Positions 1 to 8,048 of a stretch of DNA of 22,974 nucleotides are shown here, piece by piece. This stretch comes from Acidimicrobiaceae bacterium UBA2093. Its GTDB lineage: Bacteria; Actinomycetota; Acidimicrobiia; Acidimicrobiales; Ilumatobacteraceae. Position numbers and translations under genes: made by a program. The stretch spans positions 122,761 through 145,734 of the forward strand of contig DCZD01000022.1 in assembly GCA_002331255.1 (NCBI GenBank), written 5' to 3'. A model generated the notes under the pieces. That model saw nothing but the letters and a program-made list of their open reading frames with translations, did no database searches and had not been told where the DNA came from. Within the stretch, counting starts at the first letter, position 1. Every line of letters begins with the position of its first letter.

Positions 1-420
1 CTGATGGCAGCGAACGTGTGGATGGTCATCTGGAAGAACCAGAAGGTCGTGGTGGCGAATGCCGCCAACGTATTGGCCGGGAAAGATGCAGATCCTTCAG
101 CACCCGGCGCAGGGCGCAAGGCGCTACTCGTGTCACGTCAGAACTTCATCTTCTCGTTCTCGATGCTCTTCTACATGGTTGGCGCTGCACACTTCTACAG
201 CGGGGCATTTGGCGATGCGACGTCGAGCAATGCGTGGACGTTCTTCATCGTTGCTTGTGTGATCATCGCAATCATGCAGATCAATGCACTTGGCTTGCTC
301 GGCGGCACCGCAGCAACCAACAAGTTGCTGTGGCCCTATGAGAGCCACAAGAACGCGCTCATCACCGGTGGCATCTTGTGGCTGGTGCTCTGGCTGCTGT
401 CAGAGATCCTGCTCGCCTGA
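1..420 (+). CDS. C-terminal part of a Urate_ox_N-type (PuuD-like) integral membrane protein
   Basis: The reading frame is open to the left edge, so the gene is 5'-truncated by the window. An in-frame ATG at 4-6 exists but is unlikely to be the true start. About 139 residues are visible. An amphipathic stretch reads NVWMVIWKNQKVVVANAANV, followed by a small-residue linker and SRQNFIFSFSMLFYMVGAAHF. That order (NVW-x-IW-x-NQK, then SR-N-x5-ML-F-M-x3-HF) resembles, from memory, the end of the Urate_ox_N membrane domain found in PuuD-type urate hydroxylases and related proteins. Three membrane segments follow at roughly residues 50-68, 80-103 and 117-138, and the protein ends inside the last one. 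No C-terminal cytochrome c (CxxCH) is present, unlike PuuD, so a urate activity should not be assumed. It ends 24 bases before the strong terminator at 445-474. Confidence 0.6.
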   Translation: MMAANVWMVIWKNQKVVVANAANVLAGKDADPSAPGAGRKALLVSRQNFIFSFSMLFYMVGAAHFYSGAFGDATSSNAWTFFIVACVIIAIMQINALGLLGGTAATNKLLWPYESHKNALITGGILWLVLWLLSEILLA

Positions 421-444
421 TATGTGCACCCATGTGGTGCAAAC

Positions 445-474
445 AAAAGGACCGCTCCTCGGGGCGGTCCTTTT
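445..474. terminator. Bidirectional rho-independent terminator
   Basis: A perfect 11-bp inverted repeat has left arm AAAAGGACCGC (445-455) and right arm GCGGTCCTTTT (464-474), with an 8-base loop. The T run on one side and the A run on the other let it work in both directions. It sits between two convergent genes, the membrane protein ending at 420 and the cupredoxin ending at 500. A smaller hairpin (TGCACC 425-430 with GGTGCA 436-441) lies just upstream. This is the only classical terminator I find in the window. Confidence 0.9.
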
Positions 475-499
475 CAGTTTTCGGAACAAGTCGGTCGTT

Positions 500-892
500 C
501 TATTCGACGACGAGTGAAGCCTTCATGTTGTTATGACCCGGCACGTCGCAGATGAGGGTGTAGGTGCCTGCATCGAGGGTGACCGGACCTGAGTCGACGT
601 CACCTTTCTTGTTGATCACCAACTTGAAGTTCGGCACTTTCTGGTCGTCCTTGGCGATGATCAGTGTGTGGCGCACGGAGTCTTCGTTCACGTAGCCGAA
701 TGTGATCTCACCAGCTGGCACTGGGCCGTACTCGGTGGCATCAAAGCGAAGAGTAGGAACGGCCTTCACGACGAATGCACCGGCTGGCACTGTGTCCGCT
801 GGGCCCGATGAGCCGCCACCACACGCTGCGGCAACGGCGAGGAGGCTGGCTCCGAGGAGGACGGTTTTGGCACGTGAACGCATACCCGACAT
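500..892 (-). CDS. Cupredoxin-like (type 1 copper) lipoprotein
   Basis: The predicted product is 130 residues. An N-terminal basic stretch and hydrophobic segment (TVLLGASLLAVAAAC) end in a lipobox-like Cys24 followed by a Gly/Ser linker, so export and lipid anchoring outside the membrane are likely. The rest is a small beta-rich domain with a plausible type 1 copper site: His75 (VRHTL), then Cys115, His120 and Met123 in CDVPGHNNM. This is the usual His...Cys-His-Met arrangement of plastocyanin and azurin-like electron carriers. The His-to-Met gap is short. The ATG at 890-892 is chosen because it gives a normal signal peptide; the ATG at 881-883 is equally possible, and a TTG at 938-940 would add an implausible arginine-rich leader. 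No clear ribosome binding site is visible. It is divergent from kgd. The redox partner is unknown. Confidence 0.82.
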   Translation of the reverse strand: MSGMRSRAKTVLLGASLLAVAAACGGGSSGPADTVPAGAFVVKAVPTLRFDATEYGPVPAGEITFGYVNEDSVRHTLIIAKDDQKVPNFKLVINKKGDVDSGPVTLDAGTYTLICDVPGHNNMKASLVVE

Positions 893-1004
893 GTGTCGAA
901 ATCTACAGAGAAGGCGCTCGTGTGGCACGGGCGAGGACAAGTTTCACAACTACCATTGACCGCGCGGGACAACGATGTTCACGCACCCACAATCGAGGCA
1001 GCAC

Positions 1005-4000
1005 ATGACTGACACCGCCGATCGACAGCAGGATTTCGGAGCCAATTCATGGCTCGTGGAGGAGATGTACGAGCAGTACACCGCTGATCCCACGTCTGTC
1101 AGTGATGCATGGCGCGAGTTCTTCAGTGATTACCGAAGCATCATGTCAACGAGCAACGGTGCCACCACGACGTCTGCCCCAACGGCGCCAGCAACACCTG
1201 CCGCTGCCGTGTCGAACGGCGCCGCAACTACCGCCACCCCCGCTCCGTCTGTCGCTACCAATGGTTCGAGTGCGAGCGGAGCCTCTTCTGCACCGGCACC
1301 CGCAGTAGCTACAAGTGTCACTCCGGAACCCATCCGCGGAGTCGGTGCCACAATCGTCACGAACATGGAGCGCAGCCTCACTGTGCCCACCGCGACAAGT
1401 TTCCGCAATGTGCCAGCGCGTTTGCTCGAAGTCAACCGCAAGGTCATCAATGACTACCGCTCGCGTCACGGGCTGAGCAAGGTCTCGTTCACTCATCTCA
1501 TCGCATACGCCATCGTCCGCTCGATCGCCGATGCAGTGCCCAACATGAACAACTCGTTCGTGCCCGATGCGAATGGTAAGCCACAGGTGGCCCGCAACCC
1601 ACACGTCAACATCGGTCTCGCCGTTGACATGGAAAAGCCCGACGGCAGCCGCTCGCTGGTTGTTCCGGTGCTGCGCGCCGTCGACGCGATGTCGTTTGCC
1701 GACTTCCTTGTGGCGTATGACGACATCATTCGCAAGGTGAAGGCGAACAAACTGACGGTTGACGACTACCAAGGCGCCACAATCAGCCTCACGAATGTCG
1801 GCATGATCGGCACGGTCCAATCAGTGCCGCGTCTCATGCCCGGTCAGGGTGTCATCGTGGGTGTCGGTGCAATCGACTACCCAGCTGAATTTCAGGGCAG
1901 TGACGAAGCAACGTTGAATGCTTTGGGCGTTTCCAAAGTTGTCACAGTCACCAGCACGTACGACCACCGCATCATTCAAGGCGCCGAAAGCGGCGCATTC
2001 TTGAAGCATGTTCATGAATGTCTGCTCGGTCAGCACGAATTCTTCAATGCGATCTTCCGTAGCCTTGATATTCCGTATCAGGCGGTCGAATGGCGCACCG
2101 ACGTCAGTCCACTGAACCGTGAAGAGTCGCTCATGCACAAGCAGATGCAAGTGAGCACACTCGTGCGAGTGCATCGTGTTCGCGGCCACCTCATCGCAGA
2201 TCTCGACCCGTTGCACTGGAAAGAGCCAGTGTTGCCACCCGAATTGGACCCAGCGACTTACGGCATCACTATCTGGGATCTCGAGCGAGAATTCCTGACC
2301 GGCGGCGTCGCTGGTAGCACCAAGATGAAGCTCGACGAACTTCTGGGCGTGCTGCGAGATGCATATTGCCGCACCATCGGAATCGAATATATGCACATCC
2401 AGGACACCGCTGAACAGAAGTGGATTCAGTCCAAAGTGGAAGGCATCACGTTCACACCCACGCTCGATGAGAAGCTCCGTATTCTCGAACGCCTGAATGC
2501 GGCCGAGGCTTTTGAGAAGTTCTTGGCCACCAAGTACGTCGGCACGAAACGGTTCGGGCTCGAAGGTGCGGAGTCGATGATTCCGATGGTCGACGAGATC
2601 CTGTGCTTGGCGGCCGACGACGGCATGCACGGCGCTGTGTTCGGTATGCCCCACCGTGGTCGACTCAACATGCTCGTCAACGTGATGGGCAAAGACTATT
2701 CGCAGCTCTTCAAGGAGTTCGAAGGTCACTTGAGCCCCGATTCCGTGCAGGGAAGCGGAGACGTGAAGTACCACCTCGGGGCGCATGGCACGTATGTATC
2801 GGCGAACGGCAACTCGATAGACGTCGAACTTGCCGCCAACCCGAGCCACCTTGAGACGGTGAACGGCGTGGTTCTCGGAATGGTGCGCGCCAAACAGGAC
2901 GCAATACAGCCACCTTTGCTGTACAGCGTCATTCCGGTTCTCATGCACGGCGACGCGGCCTTTGCAGGTCAAGGCATTGTGTACGAGGGTCTTGCGATGA
3001 GCGACATCAACGGCTACCGCGTTGGTGGAACCATTCACCTGGTGGTGAACAACCAGATCGGTTTCACCACGTCGCCGAAGTTCGCACGTTCATCGTTATA
3101 CGCCACCGATGTCGCAAAGACCGTGCAGGCGCCGATCTTCCACGTCAATGGCGACGACCCCGAGGCGTGTGCACGTGTCGCACGGCTTGCGTACGAGTAC
3201 CGACAGAAGTTTCACAAAGACGTCGTCATCGACCTGATGTGTTACCGACTGCACGGTCACAACGAGGGTGACGACCCGAGCTACACGCAGCCGCTCATGT
3301 ACAAGGCGATCGCCGAGAAGCGCAGCGTGCGCAAGATGTACGTCGAGCACCTGGTGAAGCGTGGCGACATAAGTCTCGAGGTTGCCGAGCAGACCCTGCA
3401 GGACTACCAGTCGAAACTGCAGGCAGCACTCGACGACACACGACAGAACGCCCCAGAGAAGGTGAAAGCCGCGCGTCCACCGGCACCGCTTGGTGTGTTG
3501 CCCCACGTGAACACCGGCGTCGACAAGGACACCATCGAGAAGATCTTCTACTCACTCACCAAGTACCCCGACGGCTTCAATGTTCATCCGAAACTCATGC
3601 GCCAGTTCGAGGCACGCGAGAAGTCGTACCAAGCCGACGGTGACTTTGAATGGGCGGTCGGCGAAGCACTCGCTTTCGGCTCGTTGTTGCTTGAGGGTTT
3701 CGACGTGCGTCTTGCGGGAGAAGATTCGCGGCGCGGCACCTTCAGTCACCGGCATGCATCGCTCGTCGACACCGAAAACGAGGAAACGTTCCTGCCTCTG
3801 AAGCACCTCGATGGGGCCACGGGTCATTTCTGGGTGTACGACTCGTTGTTGTCGGAGTACGCCGCGCTCGGTTTCGAGTACGGCTACTCGCATGCGAACC
3901 GCAACGCACTCGTGATGTGGGAAGGCCAGTTCGGCGACTTCGTGAACGGTGCCCAGATCGTTATCGACCAGTACTTGGTGGCAGCGGAAGATAAGTGGCA

Positions 4001-4673
4001 TCAACAAAACGGACTCGTGTTGCTGTTGCCACACGGTTTCGAAGGACAAGGACCCGAGCACTCATCGGGTCGCATCGAACGGTTCCTGCAGATGTGCGCC
4101 GAGGACAACATTCAGGTTGCCAACGCCACAAATGCAGCGCAGTACTTCCACTTATTGCGTCGTCAGCTGCATCGTGACGTTCGAAAGCCGCTCGTGATTT
4201 TCACACCGAAGCAACCACTTCGTATGAAGGAGAGCCGCTCGCGTATCGAAGAATTCACCTCTGGTTCTTTCCAAGAAGTGCTGAACGACCCAAGAGCTGG
4301 CGATTCGAACGCGGTCACCCGAGTAGTTCTTTGCAGTGGCAAAGTCGCATGGGATGCCATGGCAGAGCGAGACAAGCGCGGCAGCAAAGTCGCAGTTGTG
4401 CGTGTCGAACAGTTGTATCCGTTCCCGCTCGAGCAGATCACAGCAGCACTGAAGACGTACCCGTCAGCACGTGAAGTGGTGTGGTTGCAAGAAGAGCCAG
4501 AGAACATGGGCCCGTGGCATTTCGTTGAGCACCGAATTTGGCGTCTGAAGGAACAGGGCTACGACTTGCGCCATGTCGCTCGTGTCGAATCAGGAAGCCC
4601 GGCAACTGGTTCAAAGACCATCCATGATCAGGAACTCGCTGATCTGATGGACGCGACTTTCGAAGGTGCCTGA
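1005..4673 (+). CDS. kgd: Multifunctional 2-oxoglutarate decarboxylase/dehydrogenase, E2-E1 fusion (Kgd/OdhA type)
   Basis: The product is 1222 residues, the size expected for the actinobacterial fusion that supplies E1 (ThDP-dependent 2-oxoglutarate decarboxylase) and an E2 succinyltransferase domain in one chain of the TCA cycle. Domains in order: a short 2-oxoglutarate dehydrogenase N-terminal helix (about 8-40, NSWLVEEMYEQY); an Ala/Thr/Pro-rich linker (about 48-105); the E2 catalytic domain (about 107-342) with active-site His321 in TYDHRIIQG; then the E1 part with GMPHRGRLNM (His550), a ThDP/Mg motif starting GDAAFAGQG near 649 and ending in VVNNQIGF, LHGHNEGDDPSY, and the transketolase-like domain from about 877 (AGEDSRRGTFSHRHA). 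No lipoyl domain is present, as in mycobacterial Kgd. The ATG at 1005 is preferred over the ATG at 975 because GAGG lies at 995-998 and the N-terminus then matches the family. In relatives the FHA protein GarA/OdhI inhibits this enzyme; no such gene is in the window. Confidence 0.96.
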   Translation: MTDTADRQQDFGANSWLVEEMYEQYTADPTSVSDAWREFFSDYRSIMSTSNGATTTSAPTAPATPAAAVSNGAATTATPAPSVATNGSSASGASSAPAPAVATSVTPEPIRGVGATIVTNMERSLTVPTATSFRNVPARLLEVNRKVINDYRSRHGLSKVSFTHLIAYAIVRSIADAVPNMNNSFVPDANGKPQVARNPHVNIGLAVDMEKPDGSRSLVVPVLRAVDAMSFADFLVAYDDIIRKVKANKLTVDDYQGATISLTNVGMIGTVQSVPRLMPGQGVIVGVGAIDYPAEFQGSDEATLNALGVSKVVTVTSTYDHRIIQGAESGAFLKHVHECLLGQHEFFNAIFRSLDIPYQAVEWRTDVSPLNREESLMHKQMQVSTLVRVHRVRGHLIADLDPLHWKEPVLPPELDPATYGITIWDLEREFLTGGVAGSTKMKLDELLGVLRDAYCRTIGIEYMHIQDTAEQKWIQSKVEGITFTPTLDEKLRILERLNAAEAFEKFLATKYVGTKRFGLEGAESMIPMVDEILCLAADDGMHGAVFGMPHRGRLNMLVNVMGKDYSQLFKEFEGHLSPDSVQGSGDVKYHLGAHGTYVSANGNSIDVELAANPSHLETVNGVVLGMVRAKQDAIQPPLLYSVIPVLMHGDAAFAGQGIVYEGLAMSDINGYRVGGTIHLVVNNQIGFTTSPKFARSSLYATDVAKTVQAPIFHVNGDDPEACARVARLAYEYRQKFHKDVVIDLMCYRLHGHNEGDDPSYTQPLMYKAIAEKRSVRKMYVEHLVKRGDISLEVAEQTLQDYQSKLQAALDDTRQNAPEKVKAARPPAPLGVLPHVNTGVDKDTIEKIFYSLTKYPDGFNVHPKLMRQFEAREKSYQADGDFEWAVGEALAFGSLLLEGFDVRLAGEDSRRGTFSHRHASLVDTENEETFLPLKHLDGATGHFWVYDSLLSEYAALGFEYGYSHANRNALVMWEGQFGDFVNGAQIVIDQYLVAAEDKWHQQNGLVLLLPHGFEGQGPEHSSGRIERFLQMCAEDNIQVANATNAAQYFHLLRRQLHRDVRKPLVIFTPKQPLRMKESRSRIEEFTSGSFQEVLNDPRAGDSNAVTRVVLCSGKVAWDAMAERDKRGSKVAVVRVEQLYPFPLEQITAALKTYPSAREVVWLQEEPENMGPWHFVEHRIWRLKEQGYDLRHVARVESGSPATGSKTIHDQELADLMDATFEGA

Positions 4674-4678
4674 GTAGT

Positions 4679-5329
4679 TCAGAGCGGAAGGCCCAGCAGT
4701 TCGGCAAGCTCGTTGAGTGCCGCATCAGGGTCAACCACTTTGATGGTGTGCATGCCTAGTGCTGCTGCTGGCTTCAAGTTGACTCCGAGATCGTCGAGAA
4801 AGACGCAACGGTCCGGCGTTGTGCCGACAGTGGTGCACGCAATTTCGTAGAACTTGGTGTCGGGTTTTCGCACCCCAACCTTGCTGCTCTCCACCACATG
4901 ATGGAACTTGGCGAGTATCTGTTGCATCTCGGCTGGGCGACCACTCTGCGAGATGCCGTCTGAGGTTGGGGTTGCAACGTTATTGGTGAGGCACGCGATG
5001 ATGAAGCCGGCATCGCGCACGACATCAAGTGCGCGAACCATCCGCTCGCGAGGACTGCCGTACAGCAGCGCCAGCACGTCGCGACCTCGAACACGATGTC
5101 CACGAGCTTGGCTCTCTGCCGCGAACAGTTCGTCGAACTCATGTGGTGTGATGTCGCTACGTTCGAGCCGAGCCCAAGCGTTGGAGTCAGGGTTATGGGC
5201 GTTCACCGAGCGGATGAAGTCCTGCGGTAGGCCATGGTCGCTTTCAAAGATATTGAATGCCTCGAAGGGGCTTGAGATGATCACGCCCCCGAAATCCCAC
5301 AAAATTGCCGAAAATCGGGGCTCAGTCAC
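4679..5329 (-). CDS. HAD-superfamily hydrolase (sEH-N-like phosphatase subgroup)
   Basis: The product is about 216 residues with the full set of HAD motifs: motif I WDFGGVI (nucleophile Asp12), motif II CLTNN, motif III Lys in VRKPDTKFY, and motif IV FLDDLGVN. Between motifs I and II lies a helical cap of about 85 residues, as in type I cap phosphatases related to the N-terminal domain of soluble epoxide hydrolase. Position +2 from the nucleophile is Gly rather than the usual acid/base Asp, which is common in the DxGGV subgroup. The substrate cannot be told. The GTG at 5327-5329 is chosen because it gives the short leader typical of the family; a TTG at 5354-5356 would add nine residues. Neither start has a good ribosome binding site. 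It converges on kgd with only 5 bases between stop codons. Confidence 0.85.
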   Translation of the reverse strand: MTEPRFSAILWDFGGVIISSPFEAFNIFESDHGLPQDFIRSVNAHNPDSNAWARLERSDITPHEFDELFAAESQARGHRVRGRDVLALLYGSPRERMVRALDVVRDAGFIIACLTNNVATPTSDGISQSGRPAEMQQILAKFHHVVESSKVGVRKPDTKFYEIACTTVGTTPDRCVFLDDLGVNLKPAAALGMHTIKVVDPDAALNELAELLGLPL

Positions 5330-5387
5330 CAGCTCAGCGTAGGGGAGACGGGCCAACGGGGCCTACGGGTGGTTGACTGGCGAGACC

Positions 5388-6497
5388 ATGCAAGAGCACG
5401 TGATCGTCGATGGGTCAAACATCGCAACAGAGGGTCGTAGCCAGCCCAGCCTCGCCCAACTGAACGAGGCAGTGCTCGCCTTCATGAAGGAGTTTCCGAA
5501 GACAAAGGTCACCGTCATCGTTGATGCCACCTTCGGATATCGCATCCACAAGAAGGAGCTGCGCGACTTCGAGGAAGCAATTTCGAACAATGAACTCGTT
5601 GCGCCACCGGCCGGTGCCATCGGTCGCGGGGACGCATTCGTGTTGTCCGTCGCTGAAAAAGTGAAAGGAGCCATTCTCTCCAATGACAGTTACCAAGAGT
5701 TCCACGGCAAGTACCCATGGCTCTTCACCCCCGGTCGACTAATCGGCGGAAAGCCCGTGCCACATGTCGGCTGGGTCTTCGTCGAGCGCCTACCGGTTCG
5801 CGGTGCAACAAGTCGTCGATCGGTGAAGAGTGGCGCGGTTGTCGAAAAAGCGCCGCGCAAAGTCAGCGTTGCAGCGTCACAACCGATGCCAGTGCCCAAA
5901 GGTCCACCACCGGCCGGGCGCACCGCGTCTCCTGCGATGCGCACGGCTGCTCCTGCGTCAAAGGTCGCAGCAAGTTCGTCGCGTGCGGCGAACGAGGTGT
6001 TGCCGTTCCTCACATTCGTTGAGAAATGTCCGGTCGGGACACAGGTCAAGGCAGTCGTCGATGCGTATTCGGCACACGGAGCAACAGTGTCGATAGGTGA
6101 CGTGCGTGGGTACGTCCCGCTTCGTCTGTTGGCGTCACCGCCGCCACGAAGTGCTCGTGATCACCTCGAGATCGGTCAATCTGTGCAGCTCGTCGTCGCT
6201 GGCTTCACGCCCTCGCGACGCAGCATCGAACTTGGCTTGCCCGCGATGGTGACGGCGGTGGCAGCGACGGCTCAGAAGTCTGCCGCAAAGAGCACATCGA
6301 CAAAACGGACATCGAAGAAGTCGAGAACAGTGGCCGTGTCGAAGCCGGCCGAACCACCGAAGAGAGCTGTACCAGCAAAGAAGCGACCGGCAACAAAGGC
6401 AGCACTTGCGGTACAGAAAAAGGCGCCCACGAAACAGGCTTCAAAGAAATCTGGTGGTCGCCAAGCAGCGGCCTCGAAGACACGTAAGGGTCGTTGA
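5388..6497 (+). CDS. NYN/PIN-like (Regnase-type) putative ribonuclease with S1 domain and Lys-rich tail
   Basis: The product is 369 residues in three parts. Residues 1-135 form a NYN/PIN-like nuclease domain of the Zc3h12a (Regnase) kind: a first strand with VIVDGSNIA (Asp8, Asn11), VTVIVDATFG (Asp46), then GRGDAFVLSVAEKVKG and ILSNDSYQEFH (Asp82, Asp100). These four acids are placed as metal-binding residues would be. After a Pro/Ala-rich linker (about 145-203), residues 205-285 look like an S1 OB-fold (GTQVKAVVDAYSAHGATVSI ... GYVPLRLL ... IELGLP). The last 80 residues are Lys/Ala/Thr-rich and strongly basic, probably for RNA binding. The ATG at 5388 follows GGCGAG; an upstream in-frame TTG at 5373 is less likely. 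Its stop overlaps the xth start (TTGA), so the two are probably co-translated. I infer a metal-dependent RNase; the target is unknown. Confidence 0.78.
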   Translation: MQEHVIVDGSNIATEGRSQPSLAQLNEAVLAFMKEFPKTKVTVIVDATFGYRIHKKELRDFEEAISNNELVAPPAGAIGRGDAFVLSVAEKVKGAILSNDSYQEFHGKYPWLFTPGRLIGGKPVPHVGWVFVERLPVRGATSRRSVKSGAVVEKAPRKVSVAASQPMPVPKGPPPAGRTASPAMRTAAPASKVAASSSRAANEVLPFLTFVEKCPVGTQVKAVVDAYSAHGATVSIGDVRGYVPLRLLASPPPRSARDHLEIGQSVQLVVAGFTPSRRSIELGLPAMVTAVAATAQKSAAKSTSTKRTSKKSRTVAVSKPAEPPKRAVPAKKRPATKAALAVQKKAPTKQASKKSGGRQAAASKTRKGR

Positions 6498-7300
6498 AAC
6501 GACCTGTCGTTCACTACGGTTTGAGGGTGCTCGTCGCCACCTGGAACGTCAATTCGCTAAAGGCACGTTTGCCACGCGTCGAGCAATGGCTCGCTGACGT
6601 GTCACCTGATGTCCTCTGTATCCAGGAAACCAAACTCGCACAAGACAAATTCCCCACTGAAGCCATCGCTGCGCTCGGCTATGAGAGTGCACATTTCGGA
6701 CAGGGTCAGTGGAACGGTGTGGCAATCGTTTCAAAAGTGGGCCTGTCAAACGTCATGTTGAACTTCGCCCCAAGTGTTGAACAAGACGCAGAGGCCCGCA
6801 TCATCACGGCCACATGCGGCGGGGTGCAGGTCTCATCTGTGTACGTGCCGAACGGCCGAGCACTTGACCACGACCACTACGCCTACAAGCTCTCGTGGAT
6901 GTCGCGCCTCAGGAAACATCTCGACGAGACGGCCAAGAACACCGACAAAGTTGTTGTTGCCGGAGACTTCAACATCGCACCCGACGACCGTGACGTGTGG
7001 GATGTGAGTCAATTCGAGAATTCAACGCATGTCAGCCAGCCAGAGCGCGATGTGCTCGAGAAGGTATGTGAGTTTGGTCTCGAGGACACGTTCCGTCGGT
7101 TCTACGACGAGGCTGGACTTTTCTCGTGGTGGGACTATCGAGGTGGTTCCTTTCATAAGGGCCATGGCATGCGCATCGACCTCATCCTCGCGACACGCAC
7201 TGTCGCGGAAGAATCAACGTGGACCACGATTGATAGGAACGCTCGCAAGGGTGAGCAACCAAGCGACCACGCTCCAGTGATGCTCAAGATTGGAAAGTAG
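6494..7300 (+). CDS. xth: Exodeoxyribonuclease III / AP endonuclease
   Basis: The product is 268 residues, the usual size for exonuclease III, which cuts DNA 5' to abasic sites and trims 3' ends in base excision repair. Family motifs appear in order: TWNVNSLKARL (Asn18), LCIQETKL (metal-binding Glu45), GVAIVSK, VYVPNGR, VVVAGDFNIAPDDRDVWD, FSWWDYRGGSFHKGHGMRID, and SDHAPVML with catalytic His259. The TTG at 6494 is chosen because AAGGG precedes it by about 4 bases and it overlaps the stop of the upstream gene. A GTG at 6527 would start closer to the conserved domain (MLVATWNVNS) and is a real alternative. It sits in one operon with the NYN-S1 protein and the thioesterase. Confidence 0.93.
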   Translation: MKRPVVHYGLRVLVATWNVNSLKARLPRVEQWLADVSPDVLCIQETKLAQDKFPTEAIAALGYESAHFGQGQWNGVAIVSKVGLSNVMLNFAPSVEQDAEARIITATCGGVQVSSVYVPNGRALDHDHYAYKLSWMSRLRKHLDETAKNTDKVVVAGDFNIAPDDRDVWDVSQFENSTHVSQPERDVLEKVCEFGLEDTFRRFYDEAGLFSWWDYRGGSFHKGHGMRIDLILATRTVAEESTWTTIDRNARKGEQPSDHAPVMLKIGK

Positions 7301-7303
7301 GAG
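7299..7303 (+). promoter_or_regulatory. Ribosome binding site fixing the thioesterase start
   Basis: AGGAG overlaps the TAG stop of xth and lies 4 bases before the GTG at 7308. It decides for that GTG over the in-frame TTG at 7290, which lies inside xth and has no such site. Confidence 0.7.
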
Positions 7304-7307
7304 ACCT

Positions 7308-8048
7308 GTGAGTCAAGAATTCTCCAGTACTGCGGAATCTTCGAACACCGTCGGCATTTCATTTCCGCCGTTCCACGAGCGCGCTGCTCAGATGACCGAT
7401 CTTGAACTGGCAAAAGTCGCACTCACTGACCAGATGCGAGATCTCATTCGAGAAGCGTTCATCTCGTCGGCTGATCTTGCACAATTCGAAGCTGCAACTC
7501 GCAAGGTGGAAGAAGCACTTCGTCTCGTCTTGACTGCCGAGCCTGAAGAGGTGTCGCCGACACAGCGGCAGTTCCTTGACAGATCGCCATTCATGGGGGC
7601 AATGAACCCTCTTGCCCCACCCGTCACTATGCAAATCATTGAAGGTGACACGCGTTCAGTCGAGGCCAGAGTCACTTTCACGGCACCGTACGAAGGTCCC
7701 CCAGGGCACGTGCACGGAGGCTTGATTGCCGCGGTATTCGACGAAGTGCTCGGATTTGCTCAGTCGTTGAGTGGTCGCCCCGGAATGACCGGAAATCTGT
7801 CGATCAACTATCGAAAGCCGACACCTCTGAACACCGAGCTGACATTCCGTGGTCACATCACCGGTATCGAAGGACGGAAGATCTTTACCGTCGGAACACT
7901 TCATGCGGGGGAGACACTCTGCTGTGAGGCGACGGGAATTTTCGTGTCGATGAAAGCCGACACGATGGCGCGCCTTTTTCGTGACCGCGAGCTGTCCGTG
8001 TTGAAAAAAATTGTCGATGCCGATGGTGGTCAGCCGTCAGCTTCTTGA
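7308..8048 (+). CDS. Hotdog-fold thioesterase (PaaI/THEM4-like)
   Basis: The product is 246 residues. An N-terminal helical part (about 1-75), with charged helices around residues 28-75, precedes a hotdog domain. The hallmark is GPPGHVHGGLIAAVFDE, with His136 and candidate catalytic Asp145 at the start of the central helix. It is followed by TGNLSINYRKPTPLNTELTF and a strand-rich C-terminus ending GEATGIFV-like (EATGIFVSM). This spacing matches acyl-CoA thioesterases of the PaaI/THEM4 type that hydrolyse acyl-CoA to free acid and CoA; the acyl group cannot be predicted. It starts 7 bases after xth. Its 3' end overlaps the end of the convergent helicase gene by 19 bases. Confidence 0.85.
   Translation: MSQEFSSTAESSNTVGISFPPFHERAAQMTDLELAKVALTDQMRDLIREAFISSADLAQFEAATRKVEEALRLVLTAEPEEVSPTQRQFLDRSPFMGAMNPLAPPVTMQIIEGDTRSVEARVTFTAPYEGPPGHVHGGLIAAVFDEVLGFAQSLSGRPGMTGNLSINYRKPTPLNTELTFRGHITGIEGRKIFTVGTLHAGETLCCEATGIFVSMKADTMARLFRDRELSVLKKIVDADGGQPSAS

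Noticed and set aside
956..980. TTGAC upstream of kgd as a -35 box
   Set aside because: No acceptable -10 hexamer is found at 16-18 bases downstream, so I do not call a promoter.
1130..1320. Low-complexity Ala/Thr/Pro/Ser stretch in kgd as a DNA repeat
   Set aside because: The nucleotide sequence is not periodic; it is the flexible interdomain linker expected in this fusion.
1821..3038. Long open frame (405 codons) on the minus strand inside kgd
   Set aside because: It lies wholly antisense to a well-supported enzyme. The translation is His/Val-rich with no domain or ribosome binding site, as expected from GC-biased third positions mirrored on the other strand.
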